NCBI RefSeq assembly: GCF_032714495.1
Contig: NZ_JAWDKB010000004.1
Location: forward strand, 62,001-126,000
Origin: Methanorbis rubei
GTDB lineage: Archaea; Halobacteriota; Methanomicrobia; Methanomicrobiales; Methanocorpusculaceae
Direction: 5' to 3'
Length of the DNA: 64,000 nt
The position numbers and the translations under genes were made by a program. Every line of letters begins with the position of its first letter. Position 1 is the stretch's first letter. Under the pieces are notes generated by a model that did no database searches, had not been told where the DNA came from, and saw only the letters and a program-made list of their open reading frames with translations. This document shows, piece after piece, positions 43,303 through 52,622 of this stretch.

Positions 43303-43953
43303 TCAGACGATGGTGATCTCTATAGTGTCATAGATCTCCTGATACTCAATGCCGTCTGCGGTAACTTTGGTTATCAGCATATCACGAATCATGGTCTGTT
43401 CGTTAGCAAGATTATTCTGATCGTACTGGCCGTCACCGACATCGATTGCATCACCAATCGTCCGTGTGTAGGTAAGCCGATCGCCTGCTTTTACCATTCG
43501 TGTGTCAATGCCCTTTTCCTCGCATTCTTCATTTGTCCAGAAGCCAGTCTTCTCGGTTCCTTCGGCATAAATCGGAATACGAATGGTGTCGCCCTTTTCA
43601 AGTCCCATGACGTTTCCGGCAATGACATTATACTCTCCCATCAGGAACCAGTACGGACTCTTGTGGGTCTTGGTCGGGATAGTAAGGTCGTCATTTTCCG
43701 TGGTTGCCCCAGCGGTAATTACTGGGTCTTCGGTCAAAATAATCGGGACCGGCATTTTTCCTGCATCAAGAATTTCCTTGTACTTTGTTTCATTTGAGGT
43801 GACCATGACGGTGTCACCGATGTACATAGTGAACTCGACGGTGACGTTGTCGCCTGCCTGTATCGGCTCTGACGGGGTCGTCCCGATACAACCGGCAGCA
43901 AACACAAGACCGCCGAGAAGAAGAACAGCAAGAATTGCTGCGATATGTTTCAT
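43303..43953 (-). CDS. Lipoprotein with FKBP-like (SlyD-type) features
   Basis: The 216-residue protein has a lipobox (AAGC) with the lipid Cys near residue 22. The mature part begins with a stretch (GDNVTVEFTMYIGDTVMVTS) that resembles the start of FKBP isomerases, and later IAGNVMGLEKGDTIRIPI resembles their middle loop. About 60 further residues are unlike known FKBPs. It may be an extracellular prolyl isomerase or chaperone; the match is by eye and not certain. A hairpin terminator lies downstream. Confidence 0.6.
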   Translation of the reverse strand: MKHIAAILAVLLLGGLVFAAGCIGTTPSEPIQAGDNVTVEFTMYIGDTVMVTSNETKYKEILDAGKMPVPIILTEDPVITAGATTENDDLTIPTKTHKSPYWFLMGEYNVIAGNVMGLEKGDTIRIPIYAEGTEKTGFWTNEECEEKGIDTRMVKAGDRLTYTRTIGDAIDVGDGQYDQNNLANEQTMIRDMLITKVTADGIEYQEIYDTIEITIV

Positions 43954-44098
43954 GCGTAATGTATAGGTTACTATACATTAACAAGCTTATGGAAAGGCTG
44001 ACTGAAAACACTGCGGATACCCTCTAATTAATCATCTTTCCAGACAAATGATACACCACATTCTATAAACGAATACAGTTTCAGGATTTGCATATACA

Positions 44099-45385
44099 AT
44101 GGCAGAGGAAATACCCCAGGCACAAATTGAGAAGGACGAAGCGCGAAAGCGGTATGAATTCAAAAAATCGCTGGAAAAGCTGGAAGAAAAAGAGGGCTCA
44201 GGAACCGAACTGATCTCCTTATACATCCCGCCGGACAAGCAGATTTACGACGTCACCGCCCAGCTCCGCGACGAGTACGGCCAGTGCGCCAACATCAAAA
44301 GCAAACAAACAAGGTCAAACGTGCAGAGTGCAATCTCCTCGATTCTCGCACGGCTGAAATATTTCAAAAACCCGCCGCCGAACGGCATGGCAGTCTTCTG
44401 CGGAGCCATCAACATCGGTGGAGACAAAACCGATCTCGAATCGATCATTGTTGAACCGCCGGAGGTAATCCGCACCTACAGCTACCGATGCAGTTCAAGC
44501 TTCGAGCTTGAACCTCTCAAAGCGATGCTGGACGACAAGTTCGTCTATGGACTTCTTGTCATCGACCGCCGTGAAGCCTACTGGGGATTTTTACGCGGTA
44601 CCCACATCGAACCAATCAATGGAACCACCTCGACCGTTCCCGGCAAACAGCGTAAAGGTGGTCAGTCAAGTATTCGTTTCGAACGCCTGCGTCTGATCGC
44701 CATCCATGACTTCTATAAAAAAGTCGGCGAACGTGCATCCGAAGCATTCCTGGCTGAACCGAACTTCTTCGAAAAGTTCAAAGGCCTCCTCATTGGCGGC
44801 CCGATGCCGACCAAAGAAGAGTTCGCCGAAGGCGACTTCCTGCATCACGAGGTAAAGAAGCGCCTTATTGGTCTCTTTGACGCATCCTACACCAACGAGT
44901 TCGGTCTGCGTGAACTCGTCGACAATGCCCAAGACGCCCTTCGCGGTGTCGGCATCATGGACGAGAAGAAGGAGATGACGCGGTTCTTCAAAGAGCTCAT
45001 CAAAGAAAACGGATGCGCAGCATATGGTGAGGACAGCGTCCGGGCAAACCTTGACGCAGGAGCAGTTGACACTCTGCTGCTTTCCGAGAAACTCAGAAAA
45101 GCACGGCTGACCATTCAGTGCGGCAACTGCGGCTATCAGGAGATCAAGACAATGCAGGTTGAAGCCGGCAAAAAGTTCAAGGACCTTCCGCTCGGCCACT
45201 GCCCGAAGTGTCAGTCGCCGCTTATCCTTGCTGACGAGAGTGATATTATTGATGAGTTGACGAACCTCGCGGATACGTCCAACACCCGCGTTGAGATCAT
45301 CTCTGATGATTTCGAGGAAGGTTCCATGCTGTTCAATGCATTCGGCGGAATTGCCGCAGTGCTGCGGTACCCAACAGGGATGTAA
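44099..45385 (+). CDS. prf1: Peptide chain release factor aRF1
   Basis: aRF1 recognises all three stop codons and triggers peptide release. The 428-residue protein has the stop-decoding motif NIKS at residues 65-68, the YxCxxxF motif at 129-135, and the catalytic GGQ at 187-189. The C-terminal domain has CGNCGYQE and CPKCQSP zinc-like Cys pairs. A TATA-like box (TATAAACG) lies about 35 bp upstream, so the mRNA is nearly leaderless. argS starts 4 bp after the stop. Confidence 0.96.
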   Translation: MAEEIPQAQIEKDEARKRYEFKKSLEKLEEKEGSGTELISLYIPPDKQIYDVTAQLRDEYGQCANIKSKQTRSNVQSAISSILARLKYFKNPPPNGMAVFCGAINIGGDKTDLESIIVEPPEVIRTYSYRCSSSFELEPLKAMLDDKFVYGLLVIDRREAYWGFLRGTHIEPINGTTSTVPGKQRKGGQSSIRFERLRLIAIHDFYKKVGERASEAFLAEPNFFEKFKGLLIGGPMPTKEEFAEGDFLHHEVKKRLIGLFDASYTNEFGLRELVDNAQDALRGVGIMDEKKEMTRFFKELIKENGCAAYGEDSVRANLDAGAVDTLLLSEKLRKARLTIQCGNCGYQEIKTMQVEAGKKFKDLPLGHCPKCQSPLILADESDIIDELTNLADTSNTRVEIISDDFEEGSMLFNAFGGIAAVLRYPTGM

Positions 45386-45389
45386 GTTT

Positions 45390-47066
45390 ATGTATCGGGA
45401 ATATATTCAAAAAGTTGAGGCTCTTCTCCGGGAAATTACCGGAGAAGAGGATGTGCTGCTTACTGACGGCGGCGACCATGCCGATATTGCATCGACCGTT
45501 GCGTTTGCTCTGGCAAAAAAAGAACGAAAAAATCCTGCGGCAATTGCTTCAGAGATTGTCGCAAAAGTTTCCGCCCGGCCTGACGCTGCGGGAATTGCGG
45601 TTTCTGCAAAAGGTCCGTACATTAACTTCGTGTTCGGCGGAGAGTATGTGGCAGACTCTGTTCGTGCTGCTCGCGGAGCGGACTACGGCCAGCTTCCGGC
45701 ACGGACCGAGCGGGTAATTCTTGAACACACGAGCGCGAACCCGAACGGTCCTCTGCATGTGGGCCACATCAGAAACACTGTTATCGGGGACACGCTGGTG
45801 CGTGCGTTCCGAAAGGCAGGGTATTCGGTTGAGGCCCAGTATTATCTCAATGATATGGGCCGCCAGATTGCAATCGTTGCATGGGGCGTGAAAAATCTCC
45901 ATTACGATAGATTGCCGAACGAGAAGGGCGATGAGTTTATTGTGCGCCATTATGTGGAGGCCAATAAAATCGCGAAGGAAAAACCTGAGATCGAGCCTGA
46001 GTTTGATGTGATGATGGAAAAGATCGAGGCAGGCGACCCTGAGACCGTGAAGCTGTTCCATGACTCGGTTGACATCTGTGCTGAAGGCATCAAAGAGACT
46101 CTTGCAGCGATGAATGTTCATCACGACAGATTTGTCCGCGAGACGACCTTCCTCTGGAACGGCGAGATGCAGAAGGTTATGGCCAGAATCGAAAAACTGC
46201 CCGAGGCCAATCACGAAGATCAGATGATGTATCTGGATCTTTCGGACAAAGGGTTCGGCAACAAGTACGTGCTCCGCCGCAGCAACGGAACTTCGGTGTA
46301 TGCGGCCCGCGACCTTGCGTTCCATCTCTGGAAGAATGGTCAGTGCGACCGCAGCATCGATGTGCTTGGTGCTGACCACAAACTGATCGGCGCACAACTT
46401 CAGGCAACGCTTTCACTGATCGGTGAGCGACCGCCGGAGATTGTGCACTTTGAGTTTGTGTCGTTGCCGGAAGGCTCAATGACGACCCGCGGCGGCGTGT
46501 TCATTACGGCTGACGAGCTGATCGCAGAGACGAAGAAGCGTGCTCTTGAAGAGGTGACGGTCCGTCGCCCTGAACTTTCTGAATCAGAACGTCAGCAAAT
46601 CGCATCCGCAGTCGCGATTGGTGCGGTGCGGTATGATATTGTGAAGGTGTCTGCTGAGAAGTCGACGGTGTTTGACTGGAAGGAGGCACTGGACTTTGAG
46701 CGGCAGAGTGCGCCTTACGTTCAGTACGCCCACGCCCGTGCCTGTTCGATTCTGGAGAAGGCAAAAGCCGAAGGAGGGTTTGCAGAGAATTATTCGTATG
46801 CAGATCCGTACGAGATTGCACTTGCCAAACACATCGCACATTTCCCCTATGTGATTGAGAAAGTGGTGATGGAGCTTCGTCCGCATCTTCTTGCAACCTA
46901 TGTCCGCGATCTTGCGGATCTCTTCAACTCGTTCTATCGGTTCGCTCCTGTGCTGAAGGCTGAGGGTTCTGTCCGCGATGCACGGCTGACGCTTGTTGAT
47001 GCAAGCCGGAACACGCTTGCATCAGCGCTTGATGTTCTTGGCATTGAAGCACTGAAGTCGATGTGA
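45390..47066 (+). CDS. argS: Arginine-tRNA ligase
   Basis: ArgS charges tRNA-Arg. The start at MYREYIQKVE (558 residues) lies just after the aRF1 stop; a longer frame into aRF1 was rejected. The HIGH-type signature HVGH is at residues 123-126 in SANPNGPLHVGHIRNTV, the KMSKS-type region is GSMTTRGGVFI, and the anticodon-binding helical C-terminus ends with ALDVLGIEALKSM. It is the last gene before a large repeat region. Confidence 0.96.
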   Translation: MYREYIQKVEALLREITGEEDVLLTDGGDHADIASTVAFALAKKERKNPAAIASEIVAKVSARPDAAGIAVSAKGPYINFVFGGEYVADSVRAARGADYGQLPARTERVILEHTSANPNGPLHVGHIRNTVIGDTLVRAFRKAGYSVEAQYYLNDMGRQIAIVAWGVKNLHYDRLPNEKGDEFIVRHYVEANKIAKEKPEIEPEFDVMMEKIEAGDPETVKLFHDSVDICAEGIKETLAAMNVHHDRFVRETTFLWNGEMQKVMARIEKLPEANHEDQMMYLDLSDKGFGNKYVLRRSNGTSVYAARDLAFHLWKNGQCDRSIDVLGADHKLIGAQLQATLSLIGERPPEIVHFEFVSLPEGSMTTRGGVFITADELIAETKKRALEEVTVRRPELSESERQQIASAVAIGAVRYDIVKVSAEKSTVFDWKEALDFERQSAPYVQYAHARACSILEKAKAEGGFAENYSYADPYEIALAKHIAHFPYVIEKVVMELRPHLLATYVRDLADLFNSFYRFAPVLKAEGSVRDARLTLVDASRNTLASALDVLGIEALKSM

Positions 47067-47169
47067 TTTCTGAATCAGTGGGGTGGAAATTTTTTTTCTC
47101 GCCATTGATCGGATTATTTTTTTGTGGAAAAATATTTTCGCGGATTTTTTTCGCAGAAATTTTTTTGAA

Positions 47170-47507
47170 TAGAACTTACGCGGTGTGGTTCTGTGACATG
47201 GAGTTTTGTTTGAAATAACCACGGAATGCACGGAAATATCACGGAGCTTCACTGAATGCACGGAGAACGCCTGCGGCGCCGGAATGCACGGAAAGATTTC
47301 CAAGACAATTTATTCTCTTTTACTCTCTCAAAATATGAAAAATATATTCCGTGCATTCCGGCGCCGCAGGCGTTCTCCGTGCATTTCATTTTTTTTCCGT
47401 GAAGCTCTGTGTGCTCAGTGCATTCCGTGGTTACTCCAAGCGAGACTATCTACAGAAAAATCCCAAACAATGAAACTCATCACCGCGTAACTCCTATTTG
47501 AAAATAT
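47170..47507. repeat. Large inverted-repeat element with about 85-93 bp arms
   Basis: The left arm (47209-47293) and right arm (47347-47439) are imperfect reverse complements around a 53-bp centre, with ends TTGAAATAACCACGGAATGC and CCGTGGTTACTCCAAGCGAG and a shared CGCCTGCGGCGCCGG block. An AACTTACGCGGTG block precedes the left arm, and an ATGAAACTCATCACCGCGT block follows the right arm at 47471, as in the element near 33095. The 655-bp gap between argS and the FeS gene holds no credible gene. Confidence 0.85.
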
Positions 47508-47556
47508 TTTTGTGAAATTTTTTTGCAGAAATTTTTTTGATTTTGATCTTTGACAT

Positions 47557-47583
47557 GTCGCTTTGTTTGGAGTAACCACATAC
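47557..47583. repeat. Dispersed repeat, single core
   Basis: A core copy, with TTGTTTGGAGTAACCACATA, lies beyond the large element and upstream of the FeS gene of the AOR operon. Confidence 0.68.
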
Positions 47584-47721
47584 AAAAAATTCCAAAAAAC
47601 AAAAAATAATTTCCCAACCCGCACCCCCCAATCTGCAGTGAGCGTTCATTTCATAAGGTACCATAACAACATATCTGTTTGGAGGTACAAAGGAGCCGCA
47701 GCGCTTCTCAATCATACTATA

Positions 47722-48198
47722 ATGACACAACAACTCATACTCAAACCGGAAAACTGCGTAGGATGCAGAACCTGTGAGCTCATGTGCTCCTTTGGCCACA
47801 ACGGAGTTTTCAATCCGCGTCTCTCCTCAGTGAGCGTCATCGATTATCCTGAGTCAGCAGTCACCATACCACTCATGTGCCTGCAGTGTGAGGACGCCGT
47901 CTGCCAGAACGTCTGCCCGGTCGGGGCAATCTACCGCGACAAAAACGACGCGGTCGTCATCGATCCGGCAAAATGTATCGTCTGCAAACTCTGCGTCAAC
48001 GCGTGCCCGCTCGGAAACATGAAGTTCTCGCCGATCACGCGTTCGGTCTTCAAGTGCGATCTCTGCGGCGGCACGCCTCAGTGCGCAAGATACTGCCATG
48101 CAGGGGCAATTGTATATGTCGATCCGCACGAAGACTCGGACCGCAAGAAACGCATCGCTGATCAGTTCAAAGAAGCATTCTCGGAGGTGAAGTCATGA
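47722..48198 (+). CDS. Four-cluster ferredoxin-like electron-transfer subunit of the AOR operon
   Basis: The chosen start [15 protein letters not shown] gives 158 residues. Four Cys sets can each bind a [4Fe-4S] cluster: [35 protein letters not shown] and [14 protein letters not shown]. This is the HycB/DmsB-like layout of electron-transfer partners of molybdopterin enzymes. It overlaps the AOR gene by ATGA and most likely carries electrons between AOR and the NuoEFG-like subunits. In related bacterial enzymes this small subunit links the tungsten protein to the flavin unit. Confidence 0.92.
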   Translation: MTQQLILKPENCVGCRTCELMCSFGHNGVFNPRLSSVSVIDYPESAVTIPLMCLQCEDAVCQNVCPVGAIYRDKNDAVVIDPAKCIVCKLCVNACPLGNMKFSPITRSVFKCDLCGGTPQCARYCHAGAIVYVDPHEDSDRKKRIADQFKEAFSEVKS

Positions 48199-49991
48199 AC
48201 GGCTATATCGGAACCATACTCAGAGTAAATCTTGCCACGGGAGTGATAACCAAAGAGCCGCTCAACCAACAGCACGCAACAGACTATGTTGGTGCCCGCG
48301 GCCTTGGCACCAAATACTTCTGCGACGAAGTTGACCCAAGAGTCGACCCGCTCGGCCCTGACAACAAACTCATCTTCATGACCGGTCCCTTAACGGGGAC
48401 AGCTGCTGCATCCTGCGGCAGATACGAAGTCGTCGCAAAGTCTCCCTTGACCGGAACAATAGGTGCCGCAAACTCAGGCGGACAGTTCGGACCAGAGCTG
48501 AAGTTTGCCGGATATGATGGAATCATCTTTGAAGGCGTCAGTGAAAAACCGGTCTATCTCTACATCAATGATGCAGATGTTGAACTTCGTGACGCTGCCG
48601 AACTCTGGGGAAAGTCAGTCCATGCAACAACCGACGAGCTGAATGCAGCTCTTGGGCAATCATTCAGGATCTCCTGCATCGGCCCTCCCGGAGAGAACGG
48701 CTGTCTGTATGCCTGCGTCATGAATGAAAAACACCGGGCAGCAGGACGAGGCGGCCTTGGCACCGTCATGGGCAGAAAAAATCTCAAGGCGGTCGCAGTG
48801 AAAGGAACCGGTTCGGTTCGTGTTGCCCGTCTGGCAGAGTTCTACGAAGCGTTCAGCGACGCCCGTGCAAAAATTGCCGTACATCCTGTTGCAGGAGAGG
48901 GACTTGGTCTGCTCGGGACCGAAGTCCTCGTCAACATCATCAATGAAAGCGGCGCTCTTCCGCTTCACAACTGGCGTGACGGCTCGGTCTTTGACAAAGC
49001 CGATGACACCTCAGGCGAACGGCTTGCCGATAAGTTCCTGCTCAAAAACAAAGGATGTTTCGGCTGCTCAATCGCCTGCGGCCGCATCACCCGCGTTGCA
49101 ACCGGACCCTATCAATCCTTTGGCGAAGGACCCGAGTACGAAGCAGGCTGGTCGTTTGGTGCCGACAGCGGTGTGAGCGATCTCGCCGCAATCGTTCGGG
49201 CAAACCATCTCTGCAACGAGTACGGCATGGACCCGATCACGCTCGGGTCAACCATTGCCTGTGCGATGGAGCTGTTCGAGATGGGTGCACTCCCTGAGGA
49301 AGATATCGGTATGCCGCTTCGGTTCGGCGATGCCGCGGCCGTGGTGAAACTCACCGAGCTGGTCGGCAGAAACGAAGGTTTCGGGAAAACTCTCTCGCTT
49401 GGATCCTATCGGCTCGCAGAACAGTACGGTCATCCCGAACTCTCCATGAGCGTGAAAAAACAGGAGATGCCTGCCTACGACGGTCGTGCCATTCAGGGAA
49501 TGGCGCTTGAGTACGCGACATCCAACCGCGGCGGCTGTCACGTCCGCGGCTATCTCACGTCCCCTGAGATTCTCGGCATTCCAGTCAAGACCGATCCGCT
49601 CGTCACCGAAGGAAAAGCGTCTCTGCTGAAAACATTCCAGGACCTGACCGCTCTCGTCGACAGCCTCGGCATGTGTCTGTTCACCACATTCGCCCTCGGC
49701 CTTCCGGAGATTGCAGCCCAGTACCGCGAATGCATCGGCAGCGATGAGTCGGATGCTGACATTCTCCTGAAAGGAGAACGGTGCTGGAATCTTGAAAAAC
49801 TTTTCAACATCACCGCAGGTGTTGAGAAGGATACCCTGCCGCCGCGGCTTCTGCGGGAGCAACTCCCGTCCGGCCCTGCCAAAGGAAAAGTTGCCGAGCT
49901 TGACGTGATGCTCAAGGAGTATTATGAACTCCGCGGCTGGGACAGCGAAGGAGTTCCGTCAAAAGACAAAAAGGACGAACTCAGCATCTGA
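48195..49991 (+). CDS. aor: Tungsten-containing aldehyde ferredoxin oxidoreductase
   Basis: AOR oxidises aldehydes to acids, or the reverse, at a W-bispyranopterin site. The 598-residue length and blocks [13 protein letters not shown] and [17 protein letters not shown] fit the family. The [4Fe-4S] ligands are C288, C291, C295 and C494, the same numbering I recall for the Pyrococcus furiosus enzyme, and an active-site Glu and His are likely E314 and H449. The gene overlaps the FeS subunit and is followed by MoaD and Nuo-like genes, an arrangement pointing to an NAD(P)-coupled rather than a simple ferredoxin enzyme. The substrate aldehyde is unknown. Confidence 0.94.
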   Translation: MNGYIGTILRVNLATGVITKEPLNQQHATDYVGARGLGTKYFCDEVDPRVDPLGPDNKLIFMTGPLTGTAAASCGRYEVVAKSPLTGTIGAANSGGQFGPELKFAGYDGIIFEGVSEKPVYLYINDADVELRDAAELWGKSVHATTDELNAALGQSFRISCIGPPGENGCLYACVMNEKHRAAGRGGLGTVMGRKNLKAVAVKGTGSVRVARLAEFYEAFSDARAKIAVHPVAGEGLGLLGTEVLVNIINESGALPLHNWRDGSVFDKADDTSGERLADKFLLKNKGCFGCSIACGRITRVATGPYQSFGEGPEYEAGWSFGADSGVSDLAAIVRANHLCNEYGMDPITLGSTIACAMELFEMGALPEEDIGMPLRFGDAAAVVKLTELVGRNEGFGKTLSLGSYRLAEQYGHPELSMSVKKQEMPAYDGRAIQGMALEYATSNRGGCHVRGYLTSPEILGIPVKTDPLVTEGKASLLKTFQDLTALVDSLGMCLFTTFALGLPEIAAQYRECIGSDESDADILLKGERCWNLEKLFNITAGVEKDTLPPRLLREQLPSGPAKGKVAELDVMLKEYYELRGWDSEGVPSKDKKDELSI

Positions 49992-49998
49992 TGGTTTC

Positions 49999-50271
49999 AT
50001 GAAAATCAAATTTTTTGCAACCTATCGGGCGATCACCCGCTGCAGCGAAACAAATCTCCCAGCAGAAGAGGACATCCTCTCTCTTCTGCACGAGGTCTCC
50101 AGAATTTATCCAGGCCTTCGGAATAAAATCCTCAACAGTGAAGGAACCGACATTGGCCTTGAAGCGATCATTCTGGTAAACGGCAGAAACATCGTTCACT
50201 TGAATGGTGTTGACACCAAAATCACCGACGACGATACCGTCGCACTATTTCCGCTTGTAGCCGGAGGATGA
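49999..50271 (+). CDS. MoaD/ThiS-like sulfur carrier
   Basis: The 90-residue ubiquitin-like protein starts MKIKFFATYRAI and ends with the diglycine LVAGG that is activated for sulfur transfer to molybdopterin. It starts 8 bp after AOR and 13 bp before the NuoE-like gene. A dedicated MoaD next to AOR is well known in archaea and likely supplies the pterin cofactor. No MoaE or MoeB gene is next to it. Start choice avoids a 25-residue extension that lies in AOR. Confidence 0.9.
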   Translation: MKIKFFATYRAITRCSETNLPAEEDILSLLHEVSRIYPGLRNKILNSEGTDIGLEAIILVNGRNIVHLNGVDTKITDDDTVALFPLVAGG

Positions 50272-50283
50272 GCGAATATATTC

Positions 50284-50832
50284 ATGAACCTCAACGAATC
50301 AGACACCGAAATCAACGAAGTTATCAAAGCTTATCCGCCGGAACGTCAGAACTCTCTTCCTATCATGCAGGATCTGCAGAAGAAATTCGGCTACATTCCA
50401 CGCAATGCGTTCAAAAAAATCGGCCTCTACCTTTCCTGTTCCGAGGCCCACCTCTACTCGATGGCAACGTTTTACAAAGCGCTCTCGCTTGTTCCTCAAG
50501 GCAAACATGTCATCAGACTCTGCGACGGAACAACCTGCCACATCAAAGGATCCGTCCAGCTGCGGGACGAGATCACGAGACTTCTCGGAATCCGTGACGG
50601 CGAGACCACCAGCGACCGGCTGTTTTCTCTTCAGCTGGTCAACTGTATCGGAACCTGTGCGATAGCTCCGGCAATCCTGATCGACGAGACCTATTACGGA
50701 AAACTTACGCCTGCTGATCTTCCGGCTATTCTGAATAAATATCGGAAGATGGAGGAGGAGCGGGAGAAGGAGATAGAGAAGGAGAGCGGGATGGAGAACG
50801 GGGAGAAGAACGAGAAGGAGGAAGCATCATGA
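50284..50832 (+). CDS. NuoE-like [2Fe-2S] subunit
   Basis: The 182-residue protein has a thioredoxin-like fold with the Cys pattern CDGTTCHIKG and later CIGTCAIAP, which bind a [2Fe-2S] cluster as in NuoE and HydC/HndA of NADH-linked hydrogenases. The N-terminal helices (PIMQDLQKKFGYIPRNA) match the family. Residues from about 155 form a very charged Glu/Lys tail. Its stop overlaps the NuoF-like start as ATGA. In bifurcating complexes this subunit takes part in the electron chain beside the flavin subunit. Confidence 0.92.
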   Translation: MNLNESDTEINEVIKAYPPERQNSLPIMQDLQKKFGYIPRNAFKKIGLYLSCSEAHLYSMATFYKALSLVPQGKHVIRLCDGTTCHIKGSVQLRDEITRLLGIRDGETTSDRLFSLQLVNCIGTCAIAPAILIDETYYGKLTPADLPAILNKYRKMEEEREKEIEKESGMENGEKNEKEEAS

Positions 50833-52622
50833 CGCGGACAATTCTTGTCTGCTGCGGCACGGGTTGTCGGGCAAACGGCAGCATGGATGTATCACTCGCT
50901 CTTACTGCGGCAGTTGCCGCAGCTGCGGCTGACGCCAACGTCTGCTGCGTGACCGAGACTGGATGCAGCGGCCTCTGCGAACTTGGGCCCCTCGTTCGCA
51001 TCATGCCTGATGATATCATGTACTACCGCGTCCGACCTTTCGACGCTCATGAGATCATTCAAAAAACCGTTCTTGCGGGTGAGCCGATCGAGCGTCTGCT
51101 GTTTAAAGACAGCTCCGGCAATCATGTTCTGCATCAGGCAGACAATCCGTTCTACGGCCATCAGAAAAAAATCGCTCTTCGCAATGTCGGCATCATTGAC
51201 TCCCGCAGTATCGATGAGTACATCGCACACGGCGGCTACTCAGCGCTTGCCCGCGCTCTTGAGATGACGTCTGATGAAATCATCCGCGAAGTAGAAGAGT
51301 CAGGTATCCGCGGACGCGGAGGCGCAGGGTTTCCGACCGGCAGAAAATGGCGGAGTGCGGCAGTCCTTGAGTCGTCGCCGAAGTATGTGATCTGTAACGG
51401 CGATGAAGGCGATCCCGGCGCCTTCATGGACGGCTCGATCATGGACGGCGATCCGCACAGCGTTCTTGAAGGAATGATGATCGGCGCTCTTGCTATTGGT
51501 GCTGAAGAGGGATTCCTCTACATCCGCGACGAGTACATTCAGGCAGTGAAGAGCATGAAAAAAGCCATCCGTGCCGCAGAAAAACGCGGACTTCTTGGCG
51601 AGAGCATTCTTGGAACCAACAGAAAACTCTACTTCTCCGTCGTCCGGGGCGGAGGAGCATTTGTCTGCGGCGAGTCAACCGCTTTGATGTCATCTATTGA
51701 AGGAAACGTTGGTGAGCCGCGGGCAAAGTACATCCACAGTGTTGAGAAGGGTCTGTGGGGATGCCCGACCGTCATCAACAATGTGGAGACCTGGACCAAC
51801 ATTCCGTTCATCATTAATGCTGGCGGCAAAAAGTTTGCCGAGATCGGCACCGAGGGAAGTACCGGAACCAAAGTGTTCGCCCTCGTTGGCAAGGTGAAGT
51901 ACACCGGTCTCGTGGAAGTTCCGATGGGAATCACGCTGCGGAAACTGATATTTGAGATCGGCGGAGGTATCCCCAACAACCGCAAGTTCAAGGCAGTGCA
52001 GACCGGCGGTCCTTCCGGAGGCTGCATTCCTGCAAGCCTGCTGGACATTCCGGTGGACTTTGACACCTTGAAAGAGTACGGGACTATGATGGGGTCCGGC
52101 GGCATGATTGTGATGGATGATCACAGCTGCATGGTTGAGTTCGCCCGCTATTATGTGAATTTCCTCTGCGGCGAAAGCTGCGGCAAGTGTACACCGTGCC
52201 GTGAGGGACTGCGGCATATGCAGAGCATCCTGACCAACATCTGTAGCGGCTACGGCCGTGAAGGGGACATCGAACTGCTGGAGATGATCGGCTCAACGAT
52301 GATCGACTGTTCGCTTTGTGCTCTCGGCTCGTCCGCACCAAATCCTGTGCTGACCACGATCCGTTACTTCCGCGACGAGTATGAGGCGCACATTCGTGAG
52401 CACCGCTGTCCTGCCGGAGTCTGTAAGGCACTGACCGCATTTTCGGTGAACCATGCAACCTGCAAAGGATGCATGGCATGCAATGCGGTCTGTCCGACCC
52501 GGGCAATTGTTCGTCTGAATGGCGGGTTCCCGATAATTACGAAGTCCTGCGACGGCTGCGGGAGCTGTCGTGACGTTTGCAGATTCAATGCGATTGAGGC
52601 AGTGAAAGGAGGCAGAGTATGA
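50829..52622 (+). CDS. NuoF-like NAD(P)/FMN subunit with extra Fe-S clusters
   Basis: The 597-residue protein has three parts. Residues 1-90 form a thioredoxin-like [2Fe-2S] domain (C8, C13, C46, C50). The middle is the FMN- and NAD(P)-binding NuoF core with GRGGAGFPTGRKW, an NADH-loop GDEGDPGAFMD, and the [4Fe-4S] set CGESCGKCTPC plus a later Cys in CSLCALG. The C-terminus has two more clusters, CKGCMACNAVC and CDGCGSCRDVC. This long form is that of HydB/HndC and of the Bfu family of bifurcating oxidoreductases. The ATGA overlaps on both sides show tight operon coupling. Confidence 0.94.
   Translation: MTRTILVCCGTGCRANGSMDVSLALTAAVAAAAADANVCCVTETGCSGLCELGPLVRIMPDDIMYYRVRPFDAHEIIQKTVLAGEPIERLLFKDSSGNHVLHQADNPFYGHQKKIALRNVGIIDSRSIDEYIAHGGYSALARALEMTSDEIIREVEESGIRGRGGAGFPTGRKWRSAAVLESSPKYVICNGDEGDPGAFMDGSIMDGDPHSVLEGMMIGALAIGAEEGFLYIRDEYIQAVKSMKKAIRAAEKRGLLGESILGTNRKLYFSVVRGGGAFVCGESTALMSSIEGNVGEPRAKYIHSVEKGLWGCPTVINNVETWTNIPFIINAGGKKFAEIGTEGSTGTKVFALVGKVKYTGLVEVPMGITLRKLIFEIGGGIPNNRKFKAVQTGGPSGGCIPASLLDIPVDFDTLKEYGTMMGSGGMIVMDDHSCMVEFARYYVNFLCGESCGKCTPCREGLRHMQSILTNICSGYGREGDIELLEMIGSTMIDCSLCALGSSAPNPVLTTIRYFRDEYEAHIREHRCPAGVCKALTAFSVNHATCKGCMACNAVCPTRAIVRLNGGFPIITKSCDGCGSCRDVCRFNAIEAVKGGRV

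Noticed and set aside
46440-46530. ArgS lacking a KMSKS motif
   Set aside because: The region reads GSMTTRGGVF, a variant known to replace KMSKS in ArgS; loss of function is not supported.
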